Shown: positions 1 through 10,074 of the stretch, one piece after another
How positions within the stretch are numbered: position 1 is the stretch's first letter
How the letters are laid out: each line of letters begins with the position of its first letter
Source: Streptomyces mirabilis
GTDB taxonomy: Bacteria > Actinomycetota > Actinomycetes > Streptomycetales > Streptomycetaceae
NCBI RefSeq assembly: GCF_039503195.1
Contig: NZ_JBCJKP010000001.1
Span: 10,726,001 to 10,790,000, forward strand
Length of the DNA stretch: 64,000 bases
Direction of reading: 5' to 3'
Notes under the pieces: model-generated
What the model was told of the DNA's origin: nothing
Databases searched by the model: none
The model's input: the letters and a program-made list of their open reading frames with translations, nothing else
Translations under genes and position numbers: made by a program

Positions 1-921
1 CGATGGACCGGACCTGCGCGGTGAGGTTGCCGGCCATGAAGTTGACCGAGTCGGTGAGGTCCCGCCAGGTACCGGAGACCCCCTTCACGTCCGCCTGCCC
101 GCCCAGCCGCCCCTCGGTACCCACCTCGCGTGCCATGCGGGTGACCTCGTCGGCGAACGCGGAGAGCTGGTCGACCATCGTGTTGATGGTGTTCTTCAGC
201 TCCAGGATCTCCCCGCGCGCGGCGACGGTGATTTTCTGGGACAGGTCACCCTTGGCAACCGCGGTGGTGACCTGGGCGATGTTGCGGACCTGGTCGGTGA
301 GGTTGCCGGCCATGAAGTTGACCGAGTCGGTGAGGTCCCGCCAGGTACCGGAGACCCCCTTCACGTCCGCCTGCCCGCCCAGCCGCCCGTCGCTGCCCAC
401 CTCGCGTGCGACCCGGGTGACCTCGTCGGCGAACGAGGAGAGCTGGTCGACCATCGTGTTGACGGTGTTCTTCAGCTCCAGGATCTCCCCCGCGCGTCCA
501 CGTCGATTTTCTGGGACAGATCACCCTTGGCAACCGCAGTGGCGACCTGGGCGATGTCGCGCACCTGGGTCGTGAGATTGCCCGCCATGGCGTTGACCGA
601 GTCGGTCAAATCTGCCCAGGTGCCGGAGACACCGGGCACATCGGCTTGACCGCCGAGGGTTCCCTCGGTACCCACCTCGCGGGCGACCCGGGTCACCTCG
701 GAGGTGAACAGCGAGAGCTGGTCGACCATGCCGTTGAAGACCGTAGCGATCTCGCCCAGCAGGCCGTCCGCGTCGTCTGGCAGCCGGGTACCGAAATCCC
801 CATCCCGTACCGCGGTCAGGCCGGCAAGGAACTGCCGCAGCTCCGGCTCGCCGATCTTGCCCGTGGTGCGGTTGGTTCTGCGGGGCGCCGTACGCGGCCC
901 CTCGACCCTCGATTCAGCCAT
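1..921 (-). pseudogene. HAMP-repeat sensor protein, 5' part, frameshifted and cut by window edge
   Basis: The reading frame starts at ATG 921 (MAESRVEGP) behind a GGTGAGG ribosome site and runs off the left edge. After a short basic N-terminus it shows tandem HAMP-type modules ([37 protein letters not shown]) with a 276-nt period, as in the very long Streptomyces multi-HAMP hybrid histidine kinases, where they relay signals to a kinase domain. The spacing between equivalent points is 276 nt (21 to 297) and then 275 nt (297 to 572). One base is therefore missing near 487-491, where the frame changes after DVDARG. The kinase part is outside the window. It is either a pseudogene or a sequencing error in a G/C run. 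Confidence 0.75.
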
Positions 922-1204
922 GTCCAACCTCACCTTTTGAGCCCACTCAAGCAACGGATCGGAACATGCCCATGCACGAGCACACCACGCTGCGGGAAAA
1001 CGCCCCCAGAGCATCGTACGGGGGAAATCGCAAGCCGGATGCCAGGTTGTGCCGGGTGGCGAGGGTGTCGGGCCGTCACCCCCTGCCGATAGCCGAGGCC
1101 GCGGCCTGCCTTGAACTCCCGGCCCGGGTGTCAGGCTCTGCGCGCCCGCTTCCCCCGACGGTCGGAGATGCACGCGGTCCACGAGACCGTCTACCAGACA
1201 CCTC

Positions 1205-2450
1205 AGGCACTCAACGTGTCAAGCAGCTGCGGCGAGAGCGGTTGGAAAGGCCGTGTGTTCCTCGAACAGCGTGTGGTGCTGGAGGCAGTAGTAGAGCTGG
1301 CCGAGCATGCGATTGAAAAGGTTGCGCTGTGCGGCGGCGTGCCAGTCTCCGTGGTCGTCGCGGCGGCGTCGGTAGTGGGCCTTGGCGCCGGGCGAGGCCG
1401 TGATGGAGGCGAAGGCCCGGAGATAGCCGGCGTGGTTGAGCCGGTCGTTCTTCACCCACGCCGGGTGATGCTCGACCTCTGGCCGGAGGCCCGGGTGATA
1501 GGCGAGGCGCCGGTGTATGCCTTCAGACCGAGGGCGTCTGCGAAGCGGGCCTTGTCGTCTCCGACCTCGGCGAGCACCCGGGCGTCGAGCTGGACGCCGA
1601 GGCTGGGGAAGCTGAGGATGATCTCAGCGTCCGGGTGCTGAGGGAAAGCCTCTTCAACGGCCTGGGTGAGGTCGTCGGCGGCGGTGCATGCGGCCTCCAA
1701 CTGGACCAGGAGGGCCAGCATTTGCTTGCCCAGCGCGTCCTCGATCAGCAGCGGCTGGTGAGCGTAGTCGTCACGGAGCCGCTCGGCCTCGGCCGTGATG
1801 CCCCGCTTGCGGCCGGCCCGCTTGAGCGCGGCCTCCAACTGTGGGTGGGTCAGCCGCGCGGCCCGGGTCGGAGTCGGGGCCGCCTTCAGAAGCTCTCGGG
1901 CCTCCGATCGGCACAGACCGTTGCGCCAGGGCTCGAAGGCCGCCAGGGCAGCCGGGTAGTACTCCCGCAGCAGCGAACGGAGCTGGTTGGACAGCTGCTG
2001 CCGGTTCCAGAGTGAGTCCTGCTGAGCACGGGCGAGGACAGCGATGGCCCGTCCGAGGTCGCTGTCGTTGGGCAGCGGTCAGTGGGCGTGCATGTCGGTG
2101 CGCAGGATGTTCGCCAGGACCAGGGCGTCGCCCGGGTCGGACCTCTTGCGCGAGACGGAGTGACGGTCGCTGTAGCGGGCGGCGGCCATCGGGTTGATCG
2201 CGAAGACCTGGCGCTTGCCGGTCCGCAGGACCGCGACGAGCAGGCCGCGGGAGGTTTCGATCGCGACCGGGATCGGGTTCTCCTCGCTGTCGCCGTACTC
2301 GACGAGCAGATCCAGCAGAATCTTGTAACCAGCGGCGTCATCGATGATGTGCCGCATGGCCAGTAACTGGCCGCTGTCGTCGACCAGAGCGACGTCGTGT
2401 GTCCGCCCGGCCCAGTCGATGCCGCAGTAGACCAAGATGTTCCTCCCCAT
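1205..2450 (-). mobile_element. IS110-family insertion sequence with broken transposase
   Basis: The transposase starts at 2450 with the IS110 DEDD domain (YCGIDWAGRTHD, VAIETSRG, SDPGDALVLANIL). It stops at a TGA at 2079-2081, where family members continue with HAHRPLPNDSDLG, so this looks like a CGA-to-TGA change. The same frame then continues through FPSLGVQLDARVLAE and AYTGASPITRASG, the second conserved domain. It shifts frame near 1455-1465 and ends in VKNDRLNHAGYLRAFA and YYCLQHHTLFEE. One nonsense and one frameshift mutation make self-transposition unlikely. IS110 elements have no long terminal inverted repeats, so both ends are estimates. Confidence 0.8.
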
Positions 2451-3001
2451 TGCTGTTTTCGCTGGTCACGAGCTCATGCGGAACCACGCAGCGAGCTGAT
2501 CCCAGGACTCGACGCGAGAGCCGGTCCGCCACCTCAGTAGCCGTTCCTGACACCAGCTCACCCCACGGGCCTCGGTCTATGCGGGAGCTCTGACGGCTCG
2601 GGCTTCGCAAGAGGTCACCGTGTGGCGGGCTCGCACCACCAACACCAACGAGGGATCAACGTAGGAGTGTTGACGCCCGGAGGCCCCGGCCGTCGCCGCA
2701 GCGGGACCACTTGGACGTCCCTGTGTTCGTGGCAGACAAGAAGACGGGGAGCATCTTGCAGTCAGACACGTGGCACCCGGCATTGCACACTGCTCTGCGG
2801 CGCTATGTTCGCAGGCCGTTCCGGCTGGATGTCTTGATCGTTCCTGACTACGACACCATGAGCGCACACAGGACCGTACGAAGCAGCTGGTGCAGGCTCT
2901 TGTCACCCCGCTGCGGTACCGGGCTCGAGATGCAGGCAGGTGCTGCCGCAGTCGTCCACGAGTGTGGTGACCAACGCCTTGCCAGCAGCGCGAGGCCGAT
3001 G
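2451..3001. other. No supported gene
   Basis: Open frames here have no recognisable motif and no good ribosome site. The stretch separates the IS110 element from a decayed VOC gene and is best read as degenerate sequence. Confidence 0.4.
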
Positions 3002-3278
3002 TCAGCGGTGGCTCAGCACATTGGTCACCCGGCCGTTGGGGCCGCGATAAAGAACCGCCGCACACCCCACTCCTCGTCCTGCAAGGGGTGCACGATCTCC
3101 GCGCTCATGTCCGGCGTGACCGGCGGATCTGATCGCTGGCCATGAGGCTGACCTGCGCCGCCGGAGCGGACGGCGAGACGAGCGGCATGATCCAGCCGAG
3201 GTTCATGACCTCCTCGAAGCCCAGCAGGCCATAGAACTCCCGGTTCTCCTACGCTGCGTCCGACTGGAGGACGGGCAT
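3002..3278 (-). pseudogene. VOC (glyoxalase/bleomycin-resistance) family remnant
   Basis: Starting at ATG 3278 the translation gives MPVLQSDAA, a stop, then ENREFYGLLGFEEVMNLGWIM, the first beta-alpha-beta unit of a VOC-fold protein. A second frame gives AEIVHPLQDEEWGVRRFF and a third gives NGRVTNVLSHR before the stop at 3002, which is the usual C-terminal module. Roughly 30 codons between the modules are missing, and there is an internal stop and two frame changes. The intact family binds metals or antibiotics or acts as glyoxalases; this copy cannot make a protein. Upstream and downstream sequence is also degenerate. Confidence 0.65.
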
Positions 3279-3880
3279 GACACGGCGAACGGCCATCGAC
3301 GACTCCAAGTGAGTACTGGCGTGTCTCCGGGACTCCCCACGAGTACAACGGCACGCCCGCCTGCGTACGCACTTTCACTACAGACTCTGGCAGAGAGGGC
3401 GTGACCGGTGTCGGCGTGAACCGTCGGTGAGTTGTCGACGGCCGTGGCAGTCCCGATGGCGCTTGGTGACATGGCCCGAAGCCCGGCGCTACCCGTGGAC
3501 CTGCGGGCCGGCGCGGCACCTGCTGGGCCTGTGGACCGGTCGGGCATGCCGGCCGCCTGGCGGGACGGAGCACCTCACTGAGGACCGGGCTCCTGCGGAA
3601 CCCCGTCGTGTCTGCTGAGCGCTTGCGTTGCCTGACGCTGCGTCTGTTCGGCCACCGCACGAGCTTCCGCTACGACGTCACCGCGTTCACGTACCAGACT
3701 CTCGTAGACCGGAAGATGATCGGTTCCGGTTGAGTTGGGTGTCACAGGGCTGGCCCTTCTTGGTGTCGTACTGCGGGGCCGCCGGATCGGACCCCGAAAT
3801 TCCTGGTGACCGCTAGCACAATCGTGGCTCCACCACATCGGGCGTCTGGTCGGCAGGACTCTCCAGCCGTGGGAATGTGG
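3279..3880. other. Degenerate stretch with a short conserved-protein fragment
   Basis: Minus-strand codons at about 3600-3740 read DHLPVYESLVRERGD followed by a charged helix, which resembles the N-terminus of a small uncharacterised Streptomyces protein. The frame has no convincing start and runs into unrelated sequence. Nothing else in the stretch is supported. Confidence 0.3.
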
Positions 3881-4237
3881 TCATGCGCGGCCGAGCCGTG
3901 CAGCGATCCCGTGACCGACCAACAAATAAATCAGAGCCGGCAGACCATAATTGAGGAGAACGCGAAGGCTTTCCGTGTCCATAGTGAAAATGTCCTGTGA
4001 CCACCAGGCCAGCCAGTTGGCCGTTCCGTGCACAAGCTCGACGAAGACATTGGTTTCATTGGCTCCGAGCAGATGGAGCAGGATCCACAGCCCCAGGCAA
4101 CTGGCGGCGATGTCAGCGATTGTGTGGACAGTCAGGGCTATCCGTCGAGCAGTGGACTGGCTCCGCTCGTCATGGTGTGGGCGCCTCGAGGGCTGGTCGT
4201 AGGCGCCGTATCCGGGCGTCGGTTCGGTATTGCTCAC
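3881..4237 (-). CDS. Small two-helix membrane protein
   Basis: A 118-residue protein starts at GTG 4237. Its first 35 residues are hydrophilic (MSNTEPTPGYGAYDQPSRR and a charged stretch). Two hydrophobic segments follow, about residues 34-60 (IADIAASCLGLWILLHLLGA) and 92-110 (LLNYGLPALIYLLVGHGIAA). The loop between them contains a conserved-looking WLAWWSQDIF. Similar proteins occur in many streptomycetes without a known role. It is not in an obvious operon: the neighbour at 4.2-5.4 kb is a broken SUKH gene on the same strand. Confidence 0.6.
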   Translation of the reverse strand: MSNTEPTPGYGAYDQPSRRPHHDERSQSTARRIALTVHTIADIAASCLGLWILLHLLGANETNVFVELVHGTANWLAWWSQDIFTMDTESLRVLLNYGLPALIYLLVGHGIAARLGRA

Positions 4238-4419
4238 GGGAATCCAATCTGGCGCATCACTGGACAGGCCGGGGTACAGCCGTCAGGCTCCCGGGTTGTC
4301 TTTCCCAGGAGGGTTTCCTGCGGCATCACGCGCACAGGTCGTCGCGCGGGCCTGTATAAGTCAGCGGCCTGCGGCCGCCGCCGCGTTACACCACCCTCGA
4401 GATATCCCAAACATGGGCA

Positions 4420-5366
4420 CGTAATCTGCACCTCTCCCAAGACGTCATTGTATTTGGCGAGTCTGCTGTGGCAGACGAGTGTTCCTGCCCTGTTCCCCGA
4501 AGGCACCGTCAGCCAGGCTGCGGAGGCTGTTGGCGGCGGGGTTCGGTCAGCCGCGTAGTTCATGAGCCAGTGGGTGTCGAAATAGCGGGCCATCGTGAAT
4601 GGGTGGTGCGGGTCAGTGAGGATGCGGCAGACGAACTCCGCGGCCTGGCAGTCGAAGGGGACGTCCTCGCCGTCGAAGGACTGGACCACGACGGGCCAGC
4701 GGTCGGGGTCCTCACCGTCGGCCCTCCAGCAGTACAGGTCCTCGTGCTCAGTGCCCGCCCAGACGAGCAGACCGTCCTCCCTGAAATGCGTCAACGGCTC
4801 CTGGGTCAGTCCAGGTATCCGTCGAAGGCGCCCTCGCCGAACGTCTCGACCATGCGCTTGTAGTCGCTCGGCAGCGCGCTGCCCAGGCGCGATTCCACCT
4901 CCGCCCAGTCCACGTCCGGCCGCTGGGCGGGCTGTATCCAGCCGGTGATCCGTCTGAGTCGCTCCATCCAGTCGACGTCCTCGTCCGGAGCAACCGTCAA
5001 GGGTTCTGGCACCCTCCTGTGAGCGACCACCAACACCGGCCGCTCGGTGCACTCGGCGTCTCGCGCCGTACCCGTGCCGACCCACTGATCCCCGTACGCC
5101 CACGCCCTTATCTTCACGGCGCGGTCCTCGAAGGGGACGTGAAGAGCCGCGCCCCTGGACTCGTCGACCGTCGGATCGGTGAAGCCGTCGAGGACAAGGG
5201 TGCGCGCGGCGCCGTACCTGCCGTCGAGCAGGTCGGTCAGGGCCTGCGGGTCCAGGTCACTGGGCAGGTACATGTAGCCGTCTCCCGGGCCGAGTTGGGC
5301 CAGCAGGTCGTTGACGGTCGCTTGCGTGAGCTCCATGGCGGACAGTGAAGCGCACGGCACTGACAA
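4420..5366 (-). pseudogene. SMI1/KNR4 (SUKH) family protein, interrupted
   Basis: The 5' frame (start 5366, or MELTQATVNDLLA at 5336) encodes the N-terminus of a SUKH protein, including RLGSALPSDYKRMVETFGEG, and stops at 4806 after FDGYLD. The C-terminal half continues in another frame as EPLTHFREDGLLVWAGTEHE, WRADGEDPDRWPVVVQSFDG and FDTHWLMNYA. Between FDGYLD and EPLTHF family members normally have another few dozen residues, so this looks like a small deletion with a frameshift. SUKH proteins are often immunity proteins against polymorphic toxins; an intact SUKH gene lies at 50.4 kb. The codons after FDTHWLMNYA down to the stop at 4234 are probably read-through. Confidence 0.65.
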
Positions 5367-5895
5367 TGGACGTGTTCACAGACGTACTTGACGTCGATTC
5401 GAGCAGTGTCGGACCCCGCTTCACTCAAGGAGTCTGCGGTGGCATATGAGGGTCGCCGCAATGGCGGTGAAGGCGAGGCAGGACCATGGTCCGCGCGTCG
5501 GGGGTGACGATGGAGACCACCGCGGTGGCCGGCTCCACGTTCGTGGGTCCGTCGGGCGTCGCGGTGAGGCGGACCGGGTCCCCGGCGGCCTGGCATGGGG
5601 AGGTGACCTGGGCGGTGTGGCCGAGGACGGCGGGGAACCCGGCCGGGGTCGCCTGCGCCAGACCAGCTGGGGTGACGGGCACAGCAGGCAAGCCCAGAAG
5701 CCGACGACCGCGGCTGGCCGAGCAGCGGGTCGTACATGAAGTGCCGGCGCTGCGCCGCTCTGCCGCCGGCTGCCTTCGCCAGGTTTTGTGCGCGGGCGAG
5801 GACCCGGCTGAGGTCGCTCAGCGGGCAGGGAACAGCGTGGAGGTTTCTCCTGTCCCCGTGTGCGAGGTGTCTCTATGACCGGCGCAGCGCAGCGT
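5367..5895. other. No firm gene; one weak minus-strand open frame
   Basis: A minus-strand frame at 5425-5691 (88 codons) contains PVRLTATPDGPTNVEPATAV, which could be part of a secreted or surface protein, but it has no signal peptide, no good ribosome site and no recognised family. The stretch is mainly of interest as the 3' flank of the isolated rpoA. Confidence 0.3.
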
Positions 5896-6912
5896 TCAGT
5901 ATTGCTCCGTCTCCACGAAACCCGCGTCCGCGTCGTCGTCCGCACCGAGTGCGGCGGCGGTCGGGTCGAATCCGGGCGGGCTGTCCTTGAGGCCCAGGCC
6001 CATGCCGGCCAGCTTCGCCTTGACCTCGTCGATGGACTTCGCACCGAAGTTGCGGATGTCGAGCAGGTCGGCCTCGGAGCGGGCGACGAGCTCACCCACG
6101 GAGTGGACGCCCTCACGCTTGAGGCAGTTGTACGAACGAACGGTGAGCTCCAGCTCCTCGATCGGCAGTACCAGGTCGGCGGCCAGGGCGGCGTCCACCG
6201 GAGACGGGCCCATGTCGATGCCCTCGGCGTCGATGTTGAGCTCGCGAGCCAGACCGAACAGCTCGACCAGGGTCTTACCGGCCGACGCCATGGCGTCACG
6301 GGGACGCATGGCCTGCTTGGTCTCGACGTCGACGATCAGCTTGTCGAAGTCGGTGCGCTGCTCGACACGGGTCGCCTCGACCTTGTACGTGACCTTCAGC
6401 ACCGGCGAGTAGATCGAGTCGACCGGGATGCGCCCGATCTCTTGACCGACCTGCTTGTTCTGGACGGCGGAGACGTAGCCGCGACCGCGCTCGACGGTCA
6501 GCTCCATCTCCAGCTTGCCCTTGCCGTTGAGCGTGGCGAGGACGAGGTCGGGGTTGTGCACCTCGACACCGGCCGGGGGCGCGATGTCGGCGGCGGTGAC
6601 CAGACCCGGGCCCTGCTTGCGCAGGTACATCACGACCGGCTCGTCGTGCTCCGAGGAGACGACCAGCTGCTTGATGTTGAGGATCAGGTCGGTGACGTCC
6701 TCCTTGACGCCCGGCACGGTGGTGAACTCGTGCAGAACGCCGTCGATGCGGATGGACGTGACCGCCGCACCCGGGATCGAGGACAGGAGCGTGCGACGCA
6801 GGGAGTTGCCGAGGGTGTAGCCGAAGCCCGGCTCCAGCGGCTCGATCACGAACCGGGAGCGGAACTCGTCGACGACCTCTTCGGTCAGGGACGGACGCTG
6901 AGCAATCAGCAC
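5896..6912 (-). CDS. rpoA: DNA-directed RNA polymerase alpha subunit, isolated copy
   Basis: A 338-residue alpha subunit starts at GTG 6912 behind GGAGGCAACACCC. The N-terminal domain, which dimerises and nucleates core assembly, is complete: [45 protein letters not shown]. So are the linker and the C-terminal promoter-binding domain ([35 protein letters not shown]), with the acidic Streptomyces tail [14 protein letters not shown]. No residue expected to be essential appears lost. In Streptomyces rpoA normally lies in the rpsM-rpsK-rpsD-rpoA-rplQ operon; here none of these genes flank it. The neighbours are pseudogenes and an integrase remnant, so this is most likely a second, transferred or duplicated copy. 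An alternative is that the single rpoA has been relocated. Confidence 0.95.
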   Translation of the reverse strand: MLIAQRPSLTEEVVDEFRSRFVIEPLEPGFGYTLGNSLRRTLLSSIPGAAVTSIRIDGVLHEFTTVPGVKEDVTDLILNIKQLVVSSEHDEPVVMYLRKQGPGLVTAADIAPPAGVEVHNPDLVLATLNGKGKLEMELTVERGRGYVSAVQNKQVGQEIGRIPVDSIYSPVLKVTYKVEATRVEQRTDFDKLIVDVETKQAMRPRDAMASAGKTLVELFGLARELNIDAEGIDMGPSPVDAALAADLVLPIEELELTVRSYNCLKREGVHSVGELVARSEADLLDIRNFGAKSIDEVKAKLAGMGLGLKDSPPGFDPTAAALGADDDADAGFVETEQY

Positions 6913-7142
6913 GGGTGTTGCCTCCAGTGGTTTGGCGCCCGCTATGTGACGCCGTAGACACCACGAAGGGTACGGGCGATACGGTCTCCGGTGACCGCGC
7001 TGCACTTCCTCGTGGCGCACGGTGCCCGCAACCTCGGCTGCCTCCCGATGACCGCGGCGCCCTTCGCTGAAACGCAGCGGCGCCTGTGCCTGCGTGGAAG
7101 TTTTGATCGAAACGGACAGAACTGCTCACTCTCCTCGCGGGC

Positions 7143-7690
7143 GTGGAAAAGAAGCTGCCCCCGAATGCGAAGGGGCAGGTCCGGTATCGGTTTGTGGTCG
7201 ATGTGGGGAGCGATCCCGCTACCGGGAAGCGCAAGCAGGTGACCCGTACCTTCGGAACGCTGAGGGGAGCGAAGGTCGAGTACGCCCGCATCACGAATCG
7301 TCGCTACGAGGAAAGGTTCGTCGAGCCCAACAAGATCACGGTGAACGAATGGCTCGATCAGTGGCTCTACAGGAAGGCGGAGGACCTGGAGGAGAGCACC
7401 GTCTACAACTAGACGATGACCCTGGGCCGTGTCTGGGGGAAGCTTGGGCACGCCCGGCTACAGGAACTGGCCGAGGGCCACGTCGAGGCGTGGATGAGGT
7501 GGGCGCTTCGGGAGGGCCGCGTTCGTGGTGGCGAGACGGGCACGGGGCTGGGGGTGACCTCGGTTGAGATGTCTCTGGCGCGGCTGAAGGAGGCACTGTA
7601 CCGGGCAGTGGCCCGGCGCCTGGTCGCCGTGAACGTTGCCCAGGAGGTCGTGATCCCTCGGAAGGTACACAAGGCGGAGCGAAGCGCCAC
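7143..7690 (+). pseudogene. Tyrosine-type phage/ICE integrase, N-terminal remnant
   Basis: From 7143 the translation (MEKKLPPNAKGQVRYRFVVD, DPATGKRKQVTRTFGTLRGA) is the arm-binding domain of an actinobacterial site-specific integrase. The core-binding domain follows (ITVNEWLDQWLYRKAEDLEE, LKEALYRAVARRLVAVNVAQ). A TAG at 7410-7412 interrupts the frame, which then continues unchanged. Homology ends near IPRKVHKAERS at about 7685. The catalytic domain with the R..HxxR..Y residues is absent. Such integrases insert elements at tRNA 3' ends; a tRNA-Gly 3' half lies at 25.5 kb, but no direct link between the two can be shown. Confidence 0.75.
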
Positions 7691-7794
7691 GGCAGGGCCG
7701 ACAGCGGCGGCAGGGCTCTCCCGTCGAATTTCCGCTGTCGCACGGTTCCGACCTCGTGTGCCTCAGCCGGTGGGCGCCCTCTAGTCTCGTGGTC

Positions 7795-8397
7795 ATGGGT
7801 GGACGGCAGATCCAGGCGGAGAAGCGTGGGCCGGGGCGGCCACGTGAGGAGCGGGTCACGAGGGTCGTGCTCGACGCGGTGCTCTCCCTGGTTACGGAGC
7901 AGGGTATGGACGCGGTCACGATGGACGCGGTGGCGTCCCGGGCCGAGGTGAGCAAACCGGCCATCTACCGGCGCTGGCCGACCAAGCAGGATCTGATTCT
8001 CGCCGCCGCGGAGAGCCGGGTCGGCCCGGTTTCCGTCGCCGACCTCGGGGATTTCCGTGCCGAACTGCACGCACTGCTGACGGCGCGTCTGGAGGTCTAC
8101 CGCCTGCCCGGCACGGACCGTCTGCTGGCCGAGCTCATGGGCGCGGCGGCCAAGGCGGGTACCGCGCGGAGCGCGTACGCGACGTACAGCTCCCGCGTGA
8201 CGGCGCAGACGCGTGTGATTCTGCAGCGCGGAATCGAGCGGGGGGACGTGCGGGCCGACGTCGATGTCGCGGCCGCGTCGACCCTGGTGGCGGCGCCACT
8301 GGTGTTCCGCCTGCTGGGAGAGCAGGAGCCGCTCGACGGCCGTTTCGTCGACGAGGTGGTCGACCTGGTCGCACGTGCCGTGGCGGCGAGGCCCTGA
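7795..8397 (+). CDS. TetR/AcrR family transcriptional regulator
   Basis: A 200-residue regulator. The ATG at 7795 (MGGRQIQAEKRGPGRPREER) gives the usual basic lead-in; an in-frame start at 7756 only adds residues with no ribosome site. The helix-turn-helix lies at about residues 25-70 (VTMDAVASRAEVSKPAIYRRW). The C-terminal ligand and dimer domain matches the TetR_C subfamily with a short 130-residue core (PLVFRLLGEQEPLDGRFVDE). It sits 150 bp upstream of a TauD-type dioxygenase on the same strand and probably controls it or itself. The effector is unknown. Confidence 0.85.
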   Translation: MGGRQIQAEKRGPGRPREERVTRVVLDAVLSLVTEQGMDAVTMDAVASRAEVSKPAIYRRWPTKQDLILAAAESRVGPVSVADLGDFRAELHALLTARLEVYRLPGTDRLLAELMGAAAKAGTARSAYATYSSRVTAQTRVILQRGIERGDVRADVDVAAASTLVAAPLVFRLLGEQEPLDGRFVDEVVDLVARAVAARP

Positions 8398-8547
8398 CGG
8401 TGACGCCGGGCCGCCCGGCGCGGCCCTGACGGCGACACCGGCCCACCCCGATTCGTGAAATTCGTTGCCCCGAGCCCTTGCGGCCCCATATTGAAATATC
8501 GATACTGCCGGTAATGAAATCAGCCGTTCCCGCCGTGGAGGACTGCA

Positions 8548-9474
8548 ATGGCCGGCACCGCCGCCTCGACGCCCCACCCCGTTTTCGACAAGCCACTGAT
8601 CCGGTTCGGCAAGCGCATCCTGGAGCGCACCGCACCCGGCACGGCTCCGGGCGAGTACCGGATCCTGGGCATTCACCCGCTCACGCCGCACATCGGCGCC
8701 GAGATCACGGGCGTCGACCTCTCCCACCCGATCGGTGCGGACCTGGCCGACGAGCTCCGCCAGGCGCTGCTGGAATGGAAGGTGATCTTCTTCCGCGACC
8801 AACGGGACTTCGGCCCGGAGGACCACGCCGCGCTCGCCGGGCTCTGGGGCGAGCCGGAGGCCAACCCCTTCTTCCCCAAGGGCGACCGGGCCGGCGTCTC
8901 CCGGCTGGCCAAGGACGCCATGGCCGTGGGCAACGAGAACATCTGGCACAGCGACCACTCGTTCATGGCGGCCCCGGCCCTCGGTTCGGTACTGCGCGCC
9001 GTCGAGATCCCGGCCTCCGGCGGGGACACCCTGTGGGCCGACATGGGCGCCGCCTACGACAACCTCCCCGACGCGACGAAGCAGCGGATCGAGGGCCTCA
9101 CGGCCGAACACGACTGGGTGCCCACCTGGGGTGCGACGATGACGCAGGAGCGGATCGCCGCGCTGCGACAGACCCTGCCGGCGGTAGAGCACCCCGTGGT
9201 GGTCCGGCATCCTGCGACCGGGCGCCGGCTGCTGTACGTCAACGAACCGTTCACCACGCGCATCGTCGGACTCGGCGAGGAAGAGAGCCGCGAGTTGCTC
9301 CACGGGCTCGTGCTGCAGGCCCGGATCCCCGAGTACCAGGTGCGCTTCCGCTGGCAGCCGGACTCCGTCGCGATCTGGGACAACATCGCGGTCCAGCACT
9401 ACGCGATCAACGACTACTACCCGCAACGCCGCGTCATGGAACGCATCGCGATCGCCGGGGTCCCGCTCTCCTGA
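8548..9474 (+). CDS. TauD/TfdA-family Fe(II)/2-oxoglutarate dioxygenase
   Basis: A 308-residue enzyme preceded by GGAGG. It carries the iron triad of the family, His134 and Asp136 in NIWHSDHSF and His284 in DNIAVQHYA, plus arginines at about 294-299 (QRRVMER) that bind the 2-oxoglutarate carboxylate. The GAEITGVDLSHPI start motif is typical of TauD/alkylsulfatase-like members, which oxidise taurine, alkyl sulfates or related substrates. The actual substrate cannot be read from the sequence, and no sulfonate transporter is nearby. It follows a TetR gene and ends at a strong terminator. Confidence 0.85.
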   Translation: MAGTAASTPHPVFDKPLIRFGKRILERTAPGTAPGEYRILGIHPLTPHIGAEITGVDLSHPIGADLADELRQALLEWKVIFFRDQRDFGPEDHAALAGLWGEPEANPFFPKGDRAGVSRLAKDAMAVGNENIWHSDHSFMAAPALGSVLRAVEIPASGGDTLWADMGAAYDNLPDATKQRIEGLTAEHDWVPTWGATMTQERIAALRQTLPAVEHPVVVRHPATGRRLLYVNEPFTTRIVGLGEEESRELLHGLVLQARIPEYQVRFRWQPDSVAIWDNIAVQHYAINDYYPQRRVMERIAIAGVPLS

Positions 9475-9481
9475 GCACCGC

Positions 9482-9507
9482 CCGGACCCGCACTCGGGTC
9501 CGGGCCG
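9482..9507 (+). terminator. Rho-independent-type hairpin after the dioxygenase
   Basis: A perfect 11-bp GC-rich stem (GCCCGGACCCG with CGGGTCCGGGC) around a CACT loop lies 8 nt after the stop codon. There is no long U tract, as is usual in Streptomyces. Confidence 0.75.
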
Positions 9508-9619
9508 GTCTCCGCCTCTTCCCTTTTGCCCCTCCCCCTTTCGCTCGTCTCCCGCGGAGCCCTTGTGACCGACACCGATGTCGTACCCGCTGTGCCCGCT
9601 CACCGCACGAGGGCCGTGA

Positions 9620-10041
9620 GTGCCGGATGTGGGGGAAGTGGCCGGCACGCAGGGGGTGTCAGGGGAGATCGGCAGGTCCGTCAGGCGCTCGTCGACGAGG
9701 TTGCCCGCCGTCACCGAGACGTTCCATTGGTAGCCCTGGAGCCACGGCACCAGGATCGTCGTGCTCGCACCCGCTGCCGTGGGGTGGTCGATGTGTCCGG
9801 TGCCGACGGTTTCGCCGTCGGTACCGACCGCCATCCGGATCCGCACGGTGATGTCCGCGGGCGTGCCGGAGGGGTCCTTGTCCGTGATCGTGATGGCGGC
9901 CCGGGCCTCGCCGGTGCTGGTGTCGCACGTCGCCTTCGCGCTGAAGTCGCCGATGCTGCAGGCATAGGCGTCACCGGAGGCCAGGAGCACGGCAGTTGTT
10001 GCGGTCATGGCGGCAGCGGTGACGGCACGCTTGGATATCAC
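9620..10041 (-). pseudogene. Secreted protein, 5' part; 3' end lost
   Basis: GTG 10041 opens a signal peptide (VISKRAVTAAAMTATTAVLL) with a likely cleavage after DAYA. A beta-rich domain follows (CSIGDFSAKATCDTSTGEA, ITDKDPSGTPADITVRI, WLQGYQWNVSVTAGNLVDE), as in Streptomyces cell-wall-associated secreted proteins that end in a sortase or LPxTG-like tail. Here recognisable coding ends near PDTPCVPATSP at about 9620. No stop follows: the frame stays open for roughly 900 codons antisense to the dioxygenase and TetR genes, down to 7336. This suggests that the 3' end and its stop were removed by a rearrangement. Confidence 0.55.
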
Positions 10042-10074
10042 GGCCTCGTGGTACCGGCCGAGGTGGGCCAGGCG

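Noticed and set aside
2577..3065. 162-codon minus-strand frame
   Set aside because: No motif, no ribosome site, and it runs into a recognisable but decayed VOC gene in a different frame.
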